Positions 1 through 10,567 of a stretch of DNA of 64,000 nt are shown piece by piece. Position 1 is the stretch's first letter, and each line of letters opens with the position of its first letter. The stretch lies in the NCBI RefSeq assembly GCF_025370935.1, contig NC_133483.1:1078437-1142436 (forward strand). The letters are read 5' to 3'. Source of the DNA: Choristoneura fumiferana. Its lineage: Eukaryota > Arthropoda > Insecta > Lepidoptera > Tortricidae. Position numbers and translations under genes: made by a program. Below the pieces are notes generated by a model. The model saw nothing but the letters and a program-made list of their open reading frames with translations. It ran no database searches and was not told where the DNA came from.

Positions 1-145
1 GCTCAAGGACTTTAATTTCATGAGACACCATGGAAACTTTTCAAGGGAAAAAATCATTACGATTTTCCTTGTCAATTAATGCGATGTCACTATGAAGTTT
101 ACTGTGAAATGGTTCCTTGGTGGCTCATGAATTAAAGTCTTTGAC
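1..145. mobile_element. Inverted-repeat element at the window start, 144 bp
   Basis: tcaaggactttaatttcatg at the left pairs with catgaattaaagtctttgac at 126-145; arms about 33 bases. The left limit may lie just outside the window. Confidence 0.75.
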
Positions 146-146
146 C

Positions 147-1167
147 GTACCTATTTCATCACTAATTTCAACTCTATAACTTCTAAGTAAATAGTGGTAA
201 TAAATAACAAAATGGTTTAAATTAAGTTCCGTTGCTTTTACAGAAACGGGACCCTAAAAAACTAATAACAATATAATTGTTAAATGTAACCTTTTATTCA
301 AACATTTACATAACACCGTCATTTCCAAACTTCAACACAATTTCACCAGATGTCATTCATTACCTGACATTAAAACTTATAGAAATTAAGATGTTCTCAT
401 CCGCCATCGTAATTTGGAACCCATGTTACTGTGGTATCTTTCAAACGTCGGGTCAAGTTGTTTTGGAAATTTAACACAATAATTGGCGTGAAATTGAGTT
501 CACAGCCATAATTGACGGAAACAATATGGCGGAGTGAAAGTGAGGTTAAATTAAAACATGTACTTAAATAATGGCGAATTGTCTTGTCCAAGATAAGAAT
601 GACTGTTTCGTAAAATATTTGTGGTTACATGCGTAAAGTGAGATGGTAATGATGTACTGCGATTAACCTTTGTGCTATTGTCATTTCCTTTCCATTTTTT
701 CTGTGGCAGGTAATGATCATAATTTGCATATGAGAGTCGTTTTAATCTTAGTAATGGTGCATAAACAAATTAGTTTTGTTTTTCTAAGCTTTTATTTAAC
801 TATCAATATTTAGATCTTTGCAGATTTATTTCAGCTTGACACTTCCACGCGGTCTAGAGCAAAATGGTCTTGAAAGACGAAACGAAGCACAAGAAAGTGA
901 TCCTATAAGGGTTCCGTTTTTGCCCCCGACCCAAAAAACCCAAAAAGTATTATATTTCTATAAAGTACATAGCTTAATTTAACTGAAAACATATACTAAA
1001 TACTGTTTAGTCTCCAGTAACACTAGCAAGCAGCAATTCCCACACACGCTGCTCGCCAATTGGATCACGTGCGTCGGGTTGCAATGCGTATGCACAGCTA
1101 TTAGGGCTCAGAGGTTTCAAATGATGAACAATTTTAGATCCATCTACGAAAAATATTTTTGATGAAT
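147..1167. other. No gene recognised
   Basis: AT-rich sequence without supported coding or repeat structure. Confidence 0.5.
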
Positions 1168-1620
1168 ATAATAGTACATTGTGTCTTAAGGGCGATAAAT
1201 AAGGAATTACGAACGAGAGTCTATAAGAAGTTTAATAAGTTGATGTTCGTAATTCTAGTACCGCCCGTGCGACATACAATGTTGTTCATCACATTTGCGA
1301 GTAAAATTGTATATTTGTAAAAAAATGCCGATACCGCTGACTGCGCTCCCCCAGACCCCCCCCCCCCCCCCATGCCGCGTGCCGCGCGCGCTGCAGCACG
1401 CTGCAGCTGCAGCACACCATGCAGTAAAAAACTCATTTACCGACCTTGGGCTTCATGACAAGAAAATTAGTACGGGAAATGACTCATTTTCCGACCACGG
1501 GTTTCATGACAAGTACCTACATTAAGGTCGAGGGTATTATTTTGGGGGTTGCAAGCAAGTTAGCCTGCATGTTACGACACTGTTTACGAGCAAGTGTGAT
1601 GAAAATAAATATTACGCGAC
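1168..1620. repeat. Relative of the interior of the 34039-34590 element
   Basis: aatagtacattgtgtcttaa, ggaattacgaacgag, gttcgtaattctagtaccgc, tatgcagt-like and ttgcaagcaagttagcctgc align with 34139-34520. It contains a C14 run at about 1358-1371. Terminal inverted repeats not found. Confidence 0.75.
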
Positions 1621-1795
1621 AATAGATACCAATTTACCTAGTCTCAAACTTACCAAAACACAACTGTAACTAACTGTAATTTTAAAAATTTCTTGGTTCG
1701 ATGGTCGGAATCGGTCGGATAACTTTGTCGAATCACGCGGCCGAAGAAAAATTAACCGTTTTTTAGTAAAATTTTAAGTCTTTTTGCGTCTTCAT

Positions 1796-1897
1796 CAGGA
1801 CCGGATTTAGATGTCTGGAGGTTTTGGGGTAACAAAGGAGTGGACGTCTCTTTTGCGGGGCCCCGCTTTTGTGGGTTGCCCTCCCCTTTAGGCCCTG
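1796..1897. mobile_element. hAT-like MITE, 102 bp, with 8-bp target duplication
   Basis: Starts caggaccggatttaga, ends taggccctg; flanked by gtcttcat at 1788-1795 and 1898-1905. An 8-bp duplication and CAG...CTG ends are hAT hallmarks. Confidence 0.8.
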
Positions 1898-2280
1898 GTC
1901 TTCATGACTGCTCCTTCATTTTTTAAGATCATTTAAATACACTGTTCCAACCTTTGTTGACTACGTATTACAGTAAAATATGTATTGAAACATCTCATAA
2001 TAGGTACTTGGTTGAGGAAAATGTCCTACTAAGCTTTTATGCTAATTCAACGCACCAGTTCGCTGGGAATTTCATATTTGCTGTAATAAATCTTTAACTT
2101 GCATGTGTTACATTCAAATAGTTTTAGAATCAATTGTCCTTATTCAGTTGTGTTGGCGATGTTTCATCCCGGTTGTTACAAAAATGGTAATGAAACCAGT
2201 TTAACTTTTGAATTTTTTAAGGAATAATGAAATGCGTTTGAAACAAAGACAATGATTTGTTACATGGGATACGTTAAAAT

Positions 2281-2523
2281 AGATTGGTTTTTTGAAGTCT
2301 TTTTGTAGCGAAAAGTTTCTCGATGAGGGCTACGGCATAGATGTCGCTAGTGTCGCTGCTTAAGTGGCTAAATAAGACAACACAAGCTGAGATATGAGGT
2401 GCATAGGAGAAATTCGTGTCTGTATCGTCGTCCAGCGGTGGTGTAGCGGTATAACACACGGCACGGAATGCCGAGGACCTGTTTTTCTGTGCATCTATAT
2501 TTTCAGTTTGTATTTTCGATCTA
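2281..2523 (+). mobile_element. S2 SINE with deletion of the B box
   Basis: gattggttttttgaagtctt, catagatgtcgctagtgtcg and the tRNA-like gtggtgtagcggtataacac are present; after gccgaggacctg the B box is lost and the sequence jumps to tttttctgtgcatctat and the tttgtattttcgat end. Confidence 0.75.
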
Positions 2524-2969
2524 AAAAAATAGCACAGTAACTTACCTAGTAGCTGTCAACACTACAACCTTTATTTGTTGACCTAAGCAGCTAGAGGAAA
2601 ATTATTTAACGGAGGTCCATATTGTTATCAACGAACTAATCCTTTTATTTTTCTTCTATGCTTTGTATTGCTTTGAAAATGAAATCTTATTAGCAGTTCT
2701 TGTATGACACTTTCTTATTTTTTCGTGTGCATTCGATCTCTGTAACGGTTAAACATACAAACCTCGAACTCGAAATGATACGAGAAATAGAGGAAAATAT
2801 ACTGCATGTCAACAAACAATAAAAATCGGTCGAGTACCTACTTATGAGTCGGTTTTAAGGGAAAATATTTATACTTTGTAAATATTTTTTTTTACTTTTA
2901 TTTAATAATTAAAATATTATCTAATTTTTACTTAAAAATATTTTTATTTAATTTATATTATTTGTTTTT

Positions 2970-3060
2970 AAAGCGAAAAAAATGCACCCTGCCACAGACA
3001 GGCGGACGGCGAAGCGACCGTAATAGAATTCCGCTTCCGTTCCTAGCGGAACCCTAAAAA
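2970..3060 (+). mobile_element. Family B 3' end fragment
   Basis: ccctgccacagacaggcgga and ttcctagcggaaccctaaaa match the end of the copy at 30520-30608. Confidence 0.55.
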
Positions 3061-3456
3061 AAGTTGCAGTTAGTTTTATGGTAATGATGATGATGATGTC
3101 CGACAAAGGCGAACCTTTAGGCTTGTTTATTATGTGCCCGAATAATAATATGGTAATAACGTGGTAGTTACTAAACAAAGCGATTCCAAGTTCAGAAATA
3201 AAACGTCCACGTTAACAGCAATCTATCCGCATTTTAAATCTGACAATTATCCTGCGCAGGCGATTCAAGATGAAGATTATCTGCGTGCATCCGAACAATG
3301 AGTAATTGATCTTTGACCCTGTTTGTGTGCACATGCTGAATAATTACGTAAATAATATATAACGTGTTGTTAGTTGAGGTTGAAAGGTCCTTTAAGAACC
3401 GGTATTCGTAGCAGAAGTGTCATTTTAAAGTAAGAAGCTTTTAATATCATTATCTG

Positions 3457-3638
3457 CAGGCCCGGATCGTCGATTTTTTCGAACCGGGGCAAAATCTTGA
3501 TGGTGGCGCCCTCTCCCTTCAGTGTTTGAGAAAAACTGTTAAAACCGCCAATGAGTAGCATTTTTTTTCTTTCTTTCTTCATTTCTTGTCTCAAGGATTT
3601 GGCGCCCAGGTTTGCCCCCCCCCTTAGATCCGGGGCTG
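3457..3638. mobile_element. hAT-like MITE, 182 bp, with 8-bp target duplication
   Basis: Starts caggcccggatcgtcg, ends agatccggggctg; flanked by attatctg at 3449-3456 and 3639-3646. Confidence 0.85.
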
Positions 3639-3710
3639 ATTATCTGACTAAATATCACCTCATATATCATGTCCAGCCTGTATAAGAGCGTTTTCACATT
3701 ATGCGATCCT

Positions 3711-3975
3711 GCAGGTGTAGGACCTTGTGCAAGGTCCGCCCATTGTACCACCATCTTGCTCGCTAATCCTGCCGTGAAGCAGCATTGCTTGCACTGTTGT
3801 GTTTCGCGTGGGAGTAAGACAGGCTGAAATTACTTGCACTTGAGGTATCCCATCTTAGGCCTTTAGGTTGGCAACGCATCTGCAATCCTGGTGTTACGAG
3901 TGTCTATGGGCAGTGGTGATCTCTTACCATCAGGAGACCCACTTGCTCGTTGCCATCAGTCGAATAGAAAAAAAA
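3711..3975 (-). mobile_element. S4 interspersed repeat, diverged
   Basis: gcaggtgtaggaccttgtgc, ctaatcctgccgtgaagcag, gtatcccatcttaggccttt, ggcagtggtgatctcttacc and a poly-A-like end at 3966. Confidence 0.8.
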
Positions 3976-4341
3976 ATATCGGTATCGACGACGAAAACGT
4001 ACGATACGATACAATACGCAAAATGTATAAATATGTACCTGTCTGTCACATTGTCCGGCCCGATTGCGCTCGCTTGGTCCTGAAAGGGAGCGCTCCGGTC
4101 TCGGCCAATCCGTCAAATGAACTAGTTCGGTCTTTTAGTTCCTTTAGTTTCGAGCAGCTTCGACCGAAACAATGTTTAAGATCGGGAGTGAGTTTAGACT
4201 CGAATCGGTCATGAACTGAACCGGGAGTTAAAAGAACGGAATGTTAAAAAATAAGGAGTACCTACTTAGAATAAAAAGTATAGCACAGGCAGCGTCGTAA
4301 TCAGATAAAAAAATCTACCCTTAAATTAGAAATCAGAGAGT

Positions 4342-4503
4342 TTTGGGAACTTCACACGCACCATTGTAAGCATATTTTCTCAGGATCTTCTCCTTCATCA
4401 AAAAGCTCATGGTAAAATTACAAAAAACTCAGAGGTTTTGACCAGGTTTGACCCCACGATCTTCTGCTTGAGAGGCCATCGGTCAAACGACTGAACTACC
4501 ATT
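4342..4503 (-). mobile_element. S1 SINE, partial and diverged
   Basis: Contains aacttcacacgcaccattg, aaaaactcagaggtt and gagaggccatcggtcaaac, the reverse complement of S1 head and body, with internal loss. Confidence 0.7.
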
Positions 4504-4560
4504 TGCTTTGTACACTCACCAGCACTAATATCTGACGCGACAAAGCTTGCTTATATTTAT

Positions 4561-4733
4561 ACTAGCGTTTGCCCGCGGCTCGTCCGCATGGAATTCGGTT
4601 ATCGCGCGCTGTTCCCTCGGGACTGTGCATTTTCCGGGATAAAAAGTAGCCTATGCCACTCTCTGGCCCATAAACTATCTCTATGCCAAAAATCAAAAAA
4701 TACAAACATACACACTTTCACATTTATAATATT
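4561..4733. mobile_element. Family D repeat, opposite orientation
   Basis: actagcgtttgcccgcggct, gggataaaaagtagcctatg and acatttataatattag at the other end, the reverse complement of the D ends. Confidence 0.75.
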
Positions 4734-5188
4734 AGATATCTGACACGACTCTATTTCTAGAAATAGACCGGTAGGCCGGTATGGCCTGTCATATATTTTC
4801 GCACGCTCCGCTGTGACAGATGCAGGTGACTGTATACACCCTGGCTTGATTCAGTGAGAAGTCACGTTCCTATGATGGATTATTTCGTATGTGTCTGATC
4901 TGTCTAATTCGTAGATGCATGTCAGAAGCGCGTGAAATATGTATAGTTTGTTAAAATAATTGCAAAAAGGTTACTTGTTAAACTGTTTTATCTGTCAAGG
5001 AATGACGTGGGTCAGAGATGGATTGTTATAAAGTGGCTCGGTTGTCTCTGTTTTAAAAGTTTTGAAAGTGTGCGCAGAAATAGTATGAATTTATTCCTAA
5101 TTTTTTACTTTGCGGATGACATCAATAAACTTTGCTCACCCGCGACCTCGTAAAATATGAAATCTCCCGCTTCAAATATAGTTTACCT

Positions 5189-5341
5189 ACTACATATTAA
5201 GGTAAACGTACGAGTGCTGGTCACTTTCTTAATAGTTGGCATCTTTAATCTTTGTCATTAGCAATAGAGATGACAGCAGGGTGTCGTCTATTGGCATTAG
5301 CGTGTCGGTGTCGAGCACTTGGACGTTTACCTTATGTAGTT
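5189..5341. mobile_element. MITE with inverted repeats, 153 bp
   Basis: ctacatattaaggtaaacgt and gagtgctgg on the left pair with gagcacttggacgtttacct and tatgtag on the right. Confidence 0.75.
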
Positions 5342-5447
5342 TTACAAAAGCTTTAAGTCAAGTATAACATTGTGACAAACCCCTCACGCACCTCTGGACA
5401 AAGTCAATGGAGTATGTAAAATTTAAGCTCTCTCATTTTGAGAGGAA

Positions 5448-5540
5448 CCAATTAAGATTGGTTTTTGGAGTCTTTTTGTATTTTTTATTTAACTCCAAAT
5501 TTTGTTACTTTTACGGTCATCCCGTAAAACTCATATCGAA
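5448..5540 (-). repeat. Inverted copy of the S2 5' module, forming a 185-bp foldback
   Basis: gattggtttttggagtcttt ... cggtcatcccgtaaaactca pairs with the start of the S2 copy at 5545-5635 almost base for base, leaving a loop of a few bases near 5540-5552. Confidence 0.85.
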
Positions 5541-5544
5541 AATG

Positions 5545-5942
5545 TATGGGTTTTACGGGATGACCGTAAAAGTAACAAAATTTGGAGTTGAAATAAAAAA
5601 TACAAAAAGACTCCCCAAAACCAATCTTAATTTGATTGCTTAATAACGTCATCTCTTGTCCGGGTGAGCAGTTAGTTTCAATGGAGTGCTGAAAGTTTCT
5701 CGATGATGGCTACAGCATAGATGTCGCCAGTGTCGCTGCTTATAAGTGACTAAATAAGAAACAAACAAGCTGAGATATGTGGTGCATAGGAGAAATTCGT
5801 GTCTGTACTCCTGTTCAGTGGTGGTTAGCGGTTATAGCACGCTGAACGGAATGCTGGACCTGGGTTCGATTCCCAGCGCTGCAAAAACACATTTTTCTGG
5901 TTTTTCTGTGCATCTATGTTTCAGTTTGTATTTTCGATAGGA
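5545..5942 (+). mobile_element. S2 SINE, near full length, tRNA-derived
   Basis: 5' module ttttacgggatgaccgtaaa and ggagttgaaataaaaaatac, a middle with agcatagatgtcgccagtgt, then a tRNA-like region with gtggttagcggttatagcac and the B box ggttcgattcc, ending tttcagtttgtattttcgat. Preceded head-to-head by an inverted copy of its own 5' module at 5448-5540. Confidence 0.8.
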
Positions 5943-6297
5943 ACCAATTCGTTCTATGGTTATATTGATAATACTTGTATAGGCCGATAAGTTCTATGGT
6001 TGTATTGATATCTCGGTAGCAGTTGGGCTAGTGACCGGCAACGGGGTCACACAGCCTATGCATTGCCTCACCGCACATGCGCAAACGCAGCTAGCGAATT
6101 GCATGAAAGGAAATTAAGCACAAATCTTAGACTTCATAAACACAGCTTTTACCGGCTATATGCAATGATCGGGTCAAATGTGGCAAAATGGATTTGCACA
6201 TTGCACCCAGTTCCTGTGGTTAAATTGTCATATAAGGTAATAATGATTTGGTACCTGTAGTAATGACGTGCTATGGTGCTGAGTTGGTATGGTGATG

Positions 6298-6420
6298 GTG
6301 TGTGTGAAGTTCCCTAACCGCACTGGACCCGCGTGGGAAGTACGGCCCAAGCTTTCTTATTCTAAGAGGAGGCCTCTGCGCAGTAGTGGGATGTATATTG
6401 GCTGGGATGGTGATGATTGT
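6298..6420 (+). mobile_element. S1 SINE, 3' half
   Basis: gtgtgtgaagttccctaac, cccgcgtgggaagtacggcc, gaggaggcctctgcgcagta and tggctgggatggtgatgat match the S1 3' half. Confidence 0.7.
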
Positions 6421-6574
6421 AATGACTAGGTTTTTCCCGCAACTTCGTCCAAGCCGAAAAAAATATTATCACTCCCTTTTATCTCCGAAATGATTGCGCC
6501 AATATTTTATTTAACCCCCTTCGAGGGTTGATTGTCATAAAATCAATGTAAACCTGTAGCCTGTGTTTTCAGGC

Positions 6575-6732
6575 CTACTCTAATTCTGAGAGGATACCTG
6601 TGCCCTGCAGTTCAGCGTATTTAGGCCGAAATGTGAGGGCTCCCAATCTACTACGGCCCAAAATCTCTCATTCTGAGAGGAGGCCTGTCCCCGAGCAGTA
6701 GGACGTATATAGGGGGGGGGATGATGACGATG
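6575..6732 (+). mobile_element. S1-like SINE fragment, rearranged
   Basis: Two copies of the gagagga...cctgtgcc motif, then ggacgtatatagg and a ggatgatgacgatg tail. Confidence 0.55.
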
Positions 6733-8139
6733 TTAGTGGGTCTTGGTAAAGTACTTAACTCTAAAGATCACTAGCATGAAAGCGTGAATACGTAAATACG
6801 TATAGGGAACCGACCATAGTTCGATACGTCGATGACATGATAGTTCAAAAGTGCCACGGAAATTCCAGTCTCCGTTTATTACAACAGTCTTATTCTTAAA
6901 TTTAAACGATTATAAAAACATGGGAACAGTACTTATCCGGGACCATTGCTAAAGCCATTGCTTAGTATTTTCCCACAGTGTTTGTGTGGACTTCACTTTC
7001 CGCATACAGCAAGAACTAGTTGCATTGTCTAATATGAATTAGAATAATGTTAGGTTTACTGGGAATCATAGACTGTGAAAAGACTTGATTTTTATGTCTG
7101 TGAAGGAAATGACTTTCTCGCATTAAATAACTGCTTTTTGTTGTATTCGTCTTTAAACAGTTTAAAGTTTCGACTTTTTATCTTCTCCGAAACCAACGAT
7201 TTTTGTCATTGTATTTTCTTATGGTTTTATAGAACATAGTAGGTAGGTTAGGTAAGGTTTTTTTATAAAAGTTCAAAAAAACATACGGTTTCAGAGGAAA
7301 TATTCAGAGGGAATATATTTTGCCGAAAAGACAGAATACATTTATAATAAGAAGTGTTTTCAACGAGCTCTGCGGAATTATTCTAATCAGATATTGCTAT
7401 TGCACTTCCACCAATTAATAGGACAACTTTCAAACGAATAGTTTCTTTAGCAAATGACAATCTTGCGCAAGGAGAGCAGTACTATGTCATCTCACTCATT
7501 CTGGCCAGATGTACGCTTACTATCTAACTATTAGTTAATTCGTTTTAAGACATTATTACTTTTGTTTAATTTTCGCCTATGTGTGAAATTGGGGAAACAG
7601 AACAGTATTCTGTGCTGATTTCTCCAGGGTCAGTATATGTATAGCTATGATAATTGACGATCATTGAAAACAGAAGCTGGTACTGCAAGAAGAAGAGGAA
7701 ATTAAAAAAAAACAAGTAATGTACCAAACCCAGTTTACATATGGTCAAAATAATCAGAACGCTCAGATATGCCTTTTCAGCTAAATGTTTCTTTTGTGTT
7801 CTGTAAATTAATATGATGCATTAATTAAAAAAAAACTTCAAACTTAACCACGGAGAAAACTTAATTTGAAATATGTTCAATATTTAGTTATTTATTCTCG
7901 TTGTTTACTTTTACTTCGAAATAACTATGTCGAGGGTCGTTCAACTTTTTTTTAATTGGTTAGGTTATTCACATTTTACTTTATAGGTGAGTAGTGTTAT
8001 AGTGTTACCCCACAATGAGTAATAACGAGTAGTGAATGCAGTGAGCGGCCGGCGCGCGCGCTGCATAGATCCGCTCCAGTTAGATGCGTCCGAGTTGGTC
8101 AGTTGAGCGCTAAAATGACTCACGAACGTACAAGCAATC
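6733..8139. other. No gene recognised
   Basis: AT-rich sequence; short open stretches (for example minus strand 7566-7748) lack coding character. Confidence 0.5.
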
Positions 8140-8630
8140 ATCATCATCATCATGTCAGCCGCAAGACGTTCACTGCTGGACAAGGCTCTCCACTCAGACC
8201 GGTCTTGTGCTTTCCGCATCCATCGCTATCCGGCGATCTTAACCAGGTCGTCACTCTGTCTTGTTGGAGGCCTTCCGACAGCTCGTCTCCCGGTCCGTGG
8301 ACGGCATTCGAGAACCTTCTGACCCCATCGGCCATCAGTCCTGTGAGCAATGTGCCCCGCCCACTGCCACTTCAGTTTCGCAATTCTTCGGGCTATGTCG
8401 GATAACCTTAGTTCTACTGCGGATATCATCATTTCTGATTCTATCCCGCAGAGAAACCGCGAGCATAACCCTCTCCATAGCCCTCTGGGTGACTTTGAGC
8501 TTCCTCATGAGGTCCATCGTTAGCGCCTACGTCTCAGATCTGTAAGTCATCACTGGAAACACACACTGTTCAAAGACTTTTGACTTCAAACACTGCGGTA
8601 ATTTGGACGAAAAGACATTGCGAAGCTACC
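8140..8630 (-). pseudogene. RTE-like LINE remnant on the minus strand
   Basis: Same family as 46665-47207. Minus-strand frames give LKVTQRAMERVMLAVSLRD and IAKLKWQWAGHIAHRTDGR, GRRAVGRPPTRQSDDLVK, split by frameshifts. The (ATG)n tail appears as atcatcatcatcatcat at 8139-8155. Confidence 0.8.
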
Positions 8631-8653
8631 CGAACACAAGCAATAATGAATAC

Positions 8654-8813
8654 ATATCGACGCTTGAAGGGAGAAATTTACAAAGCGAATTTTTTTAAGA
8701 TAGTGAGTTATATACATATTTGGAATCAGTAGATTTTACTGATTCCAAACATGTATATAACTCGCTATTTTTAAAAATGTCGCTTAGTCATTTTCTCCTT
8801 TCAAGCGTCTATA
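8654..8813. mobile_element. Foldback MITE, 160 bp
   Basis: cgacgcttgaagggagaaa and gagttatatacatatttgga pair with tccaaacatgtatataactc and tttctcctttcaagcgtct. Confidence 0.8.
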
Positions 8814-9275
8814 TAAAAGCATGCACGCACACCAGTCAACCACGTATTCATAGTTTTAATACCCGAACGTTTCGAAGAATTTGACCACCCTTTGATTGCA
8901 ACATAAATAAAATAGTTTACGGATGATTCTTAACTTCTTCTAAACATAGTTTACTTTGCTCTTCTAATTAACACCTTTGTGGGTTAGCAATTATTTCCTA
9001 TCTGGGGGCACGGCCGTACCATCCTTTCAGTTCATTTTCGACCTCCCTATAACTTCACTCCCAACCTCTATAATCAAGTAAACCTAAAACTACTAAACTC
9101 AATGTGTGTAACGTAAGTTCCATTTTACAGCCAGTTGCTTGCAAGAGCCTATTTTCCCAGCCTTCGGGCTTTTACGCAGCTTTCGATCTTTATGCGTTTG
9201 CGCAACGACCGGCGTTTGCTATCGCTTAGTTTTACTAAGCTTTATATGGCTATGGGAACATCTACGAGTATGTAC

Positions 9276-9783
9276 AGTCAACCAATTTGATTCCTAGGCC
9301 ACTATAGTAAATAATTTTGCTATCCTATTAATATTACAAATGTGAGTTTGTGAGTGAGTGAGTATGTTTGTTACTCCTTCACGCTGAAACGGCTGGACGG
9401 ATTTGGATGAAATTTGGTGTGTAGATAGCTGGACATCTGGAATAAAAGTAAGGCTTATTTTAATTCCGATATTCCGACGGGATAGGGATAAAATCTTGAA
9501 ACAACAACCGCTGGGCTTAGAGTCAAGAAATGTGACAAGATTTTTAATGTAACGTGAATGAAAACCACGATTTAATTTTCGGGAATTACCACGGGAATTT
9601 TAAAAATTCTAAAATTTCAATTCAGCTGCTGGATCTAATGATTTACGTGTGCGAAGCCGCGGGAAGCTTCTAGTAGTAAATAATTTTGGTTTGTCTATAC
9701 CTGCAATGCTTATTGGATGACGTAAAATGTCAAAAGCATGGTTCTGTGGTGGCTTAACTAGGAATCAAATTGGTTAACTGTAC
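9276..9783. mobile_element. Inverted-repeat element (MITE) carrying a family D insertion
   Basis: Left arm tacagtcaaccaatttgatt at 9276, right arm aatcaaattggttaactgta at 9762-9781, near-perfect inverted repeats of about 30 bases. Without the insert (9320-9688) the element is about 140 bases. Confidence 0.75.
9320..9673. mobile_element. Family D repeat with 15-bp target duplication
   Basis: Left end ctattaatattacaaatgtg, middle acggctggacggatttggat, gggatagggataaaatct, right end gcgaagccgcgggaagcttc. Flanked by tagtaaataattttg at 9305-9319 and 9674-9688, so the insertion is exact. It sits inside an older inverted-repeat element. Confidence 0.85.
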
Positions 9784-9802
9784 TTGTGGTCTTTTTCACT
9801 CT

Positions 9803-9995
9803 TTATTTACGCCTTTGCCAAAACGGACTGGGTTTCGGTATAACATTATGTTGTAAGAACTCATCATAAAACAATCCACGTAGGAGGTCATAGAACTCCG
9901 CAAAATCGTCTAGCAACTCTAGCAGAATATTGACGCAATTGTCTTTACTATAATTACTTAAGAAACTTTGATTGTTTATAATGGCACTCATCTGT
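9803..9995 (-). CDS. Weak candidate 3' terminal exon on the minus strand
   Basis: Reading the minus strand, ttaactttcag precedes an open frame MSAIINNQSFLSNYSKDNCV...PSPFWQRRK that ends TAA, overlapped by an AATAAA hexamer. The peptide is acidic in the middle (LLELLDDFAEFYDLLRGLFY) and has protein-like composition. No upstream exon, no recognised family, and a repeat element ends only 20 bases away, so it may be a relic or chance. Confidence 0.2.
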
Positions 9996-10152
9996 CTGAA
10001 AGTTAAATTAAGTGCCACAGATATAGAAGAGATACTAGTTTAAAAAAACTGGAACGAAAAAAGGTTTGCCACCTCTTAGCCTCCCGTAACTAGTGAGTTG
10101 TCAAGAGTTGCGGCTATTTTTTACATTTTAGGATATCTATTACTAGATAGCC

Positions 10153-10375
10153 CACTAATATTATAAATGCGAAGTTTGTAAGTCTGTTTGTTGGTTTGTT
10201 TGTTTGTATCTTACTCCATCACGTCAAAACCACTGATTTAGATGAAATTCGGTACACAGATAGTTTGACTTACAGGGAAGGACATAGAATAGTTTTTATA
10301 CCGGGAAACTACATAGTTCCCGCGGGATAGGGATAAACGAATTGTGCGCGGACGGAGTCGCGGGTAACAGGCTAG
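10153..10375. mobile_element. Family D repeat
   Basis: cactaatattataaatgcga, tttgtttgtttgtatcttac, atttagatgaaattcggtac, cgcgggatagggataaacga, ggagtcgcgggtaacaggct. Confidence 0.75.
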
Positions 10376-10457
10376 TGCGTAATAAAAATATATCGGTTAT
10401 GCACATGAACGTAAAATTGTTGATTGATACTCATAATAATATTATGACGTCACGGAA

Positions 10458-10567
10458 ACCGTGGTAGCATAGTTTGACCTATGGCCCTTCAAGCAGAGGA
10501 TCGTGGCCTTTGTAAAGAGGCCTGTGCCCACCAGTGGGGTGTATATAGGCTGAAGATGATGATGACT
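10458..10567 (+). mobile_element. S1 SINE with large internal deletion
   Basis: Head accgtggtagcatagtttga and aagcagaggatcgtgg join directly to the end aggcctgtgcccaccagtgg, tatataggctgaagatgatg. Confidence 0.7.

Noticed and set aside
2435..2475. Possible tRNA gene
   Set aside because: The tRNA-like stretch belongs to an S2 SINE; no full cloverleaf with an acceptor stem can be drawn. The same holds for 11820-11880, 48840-48895, 57330-57400 and 30020-30090.
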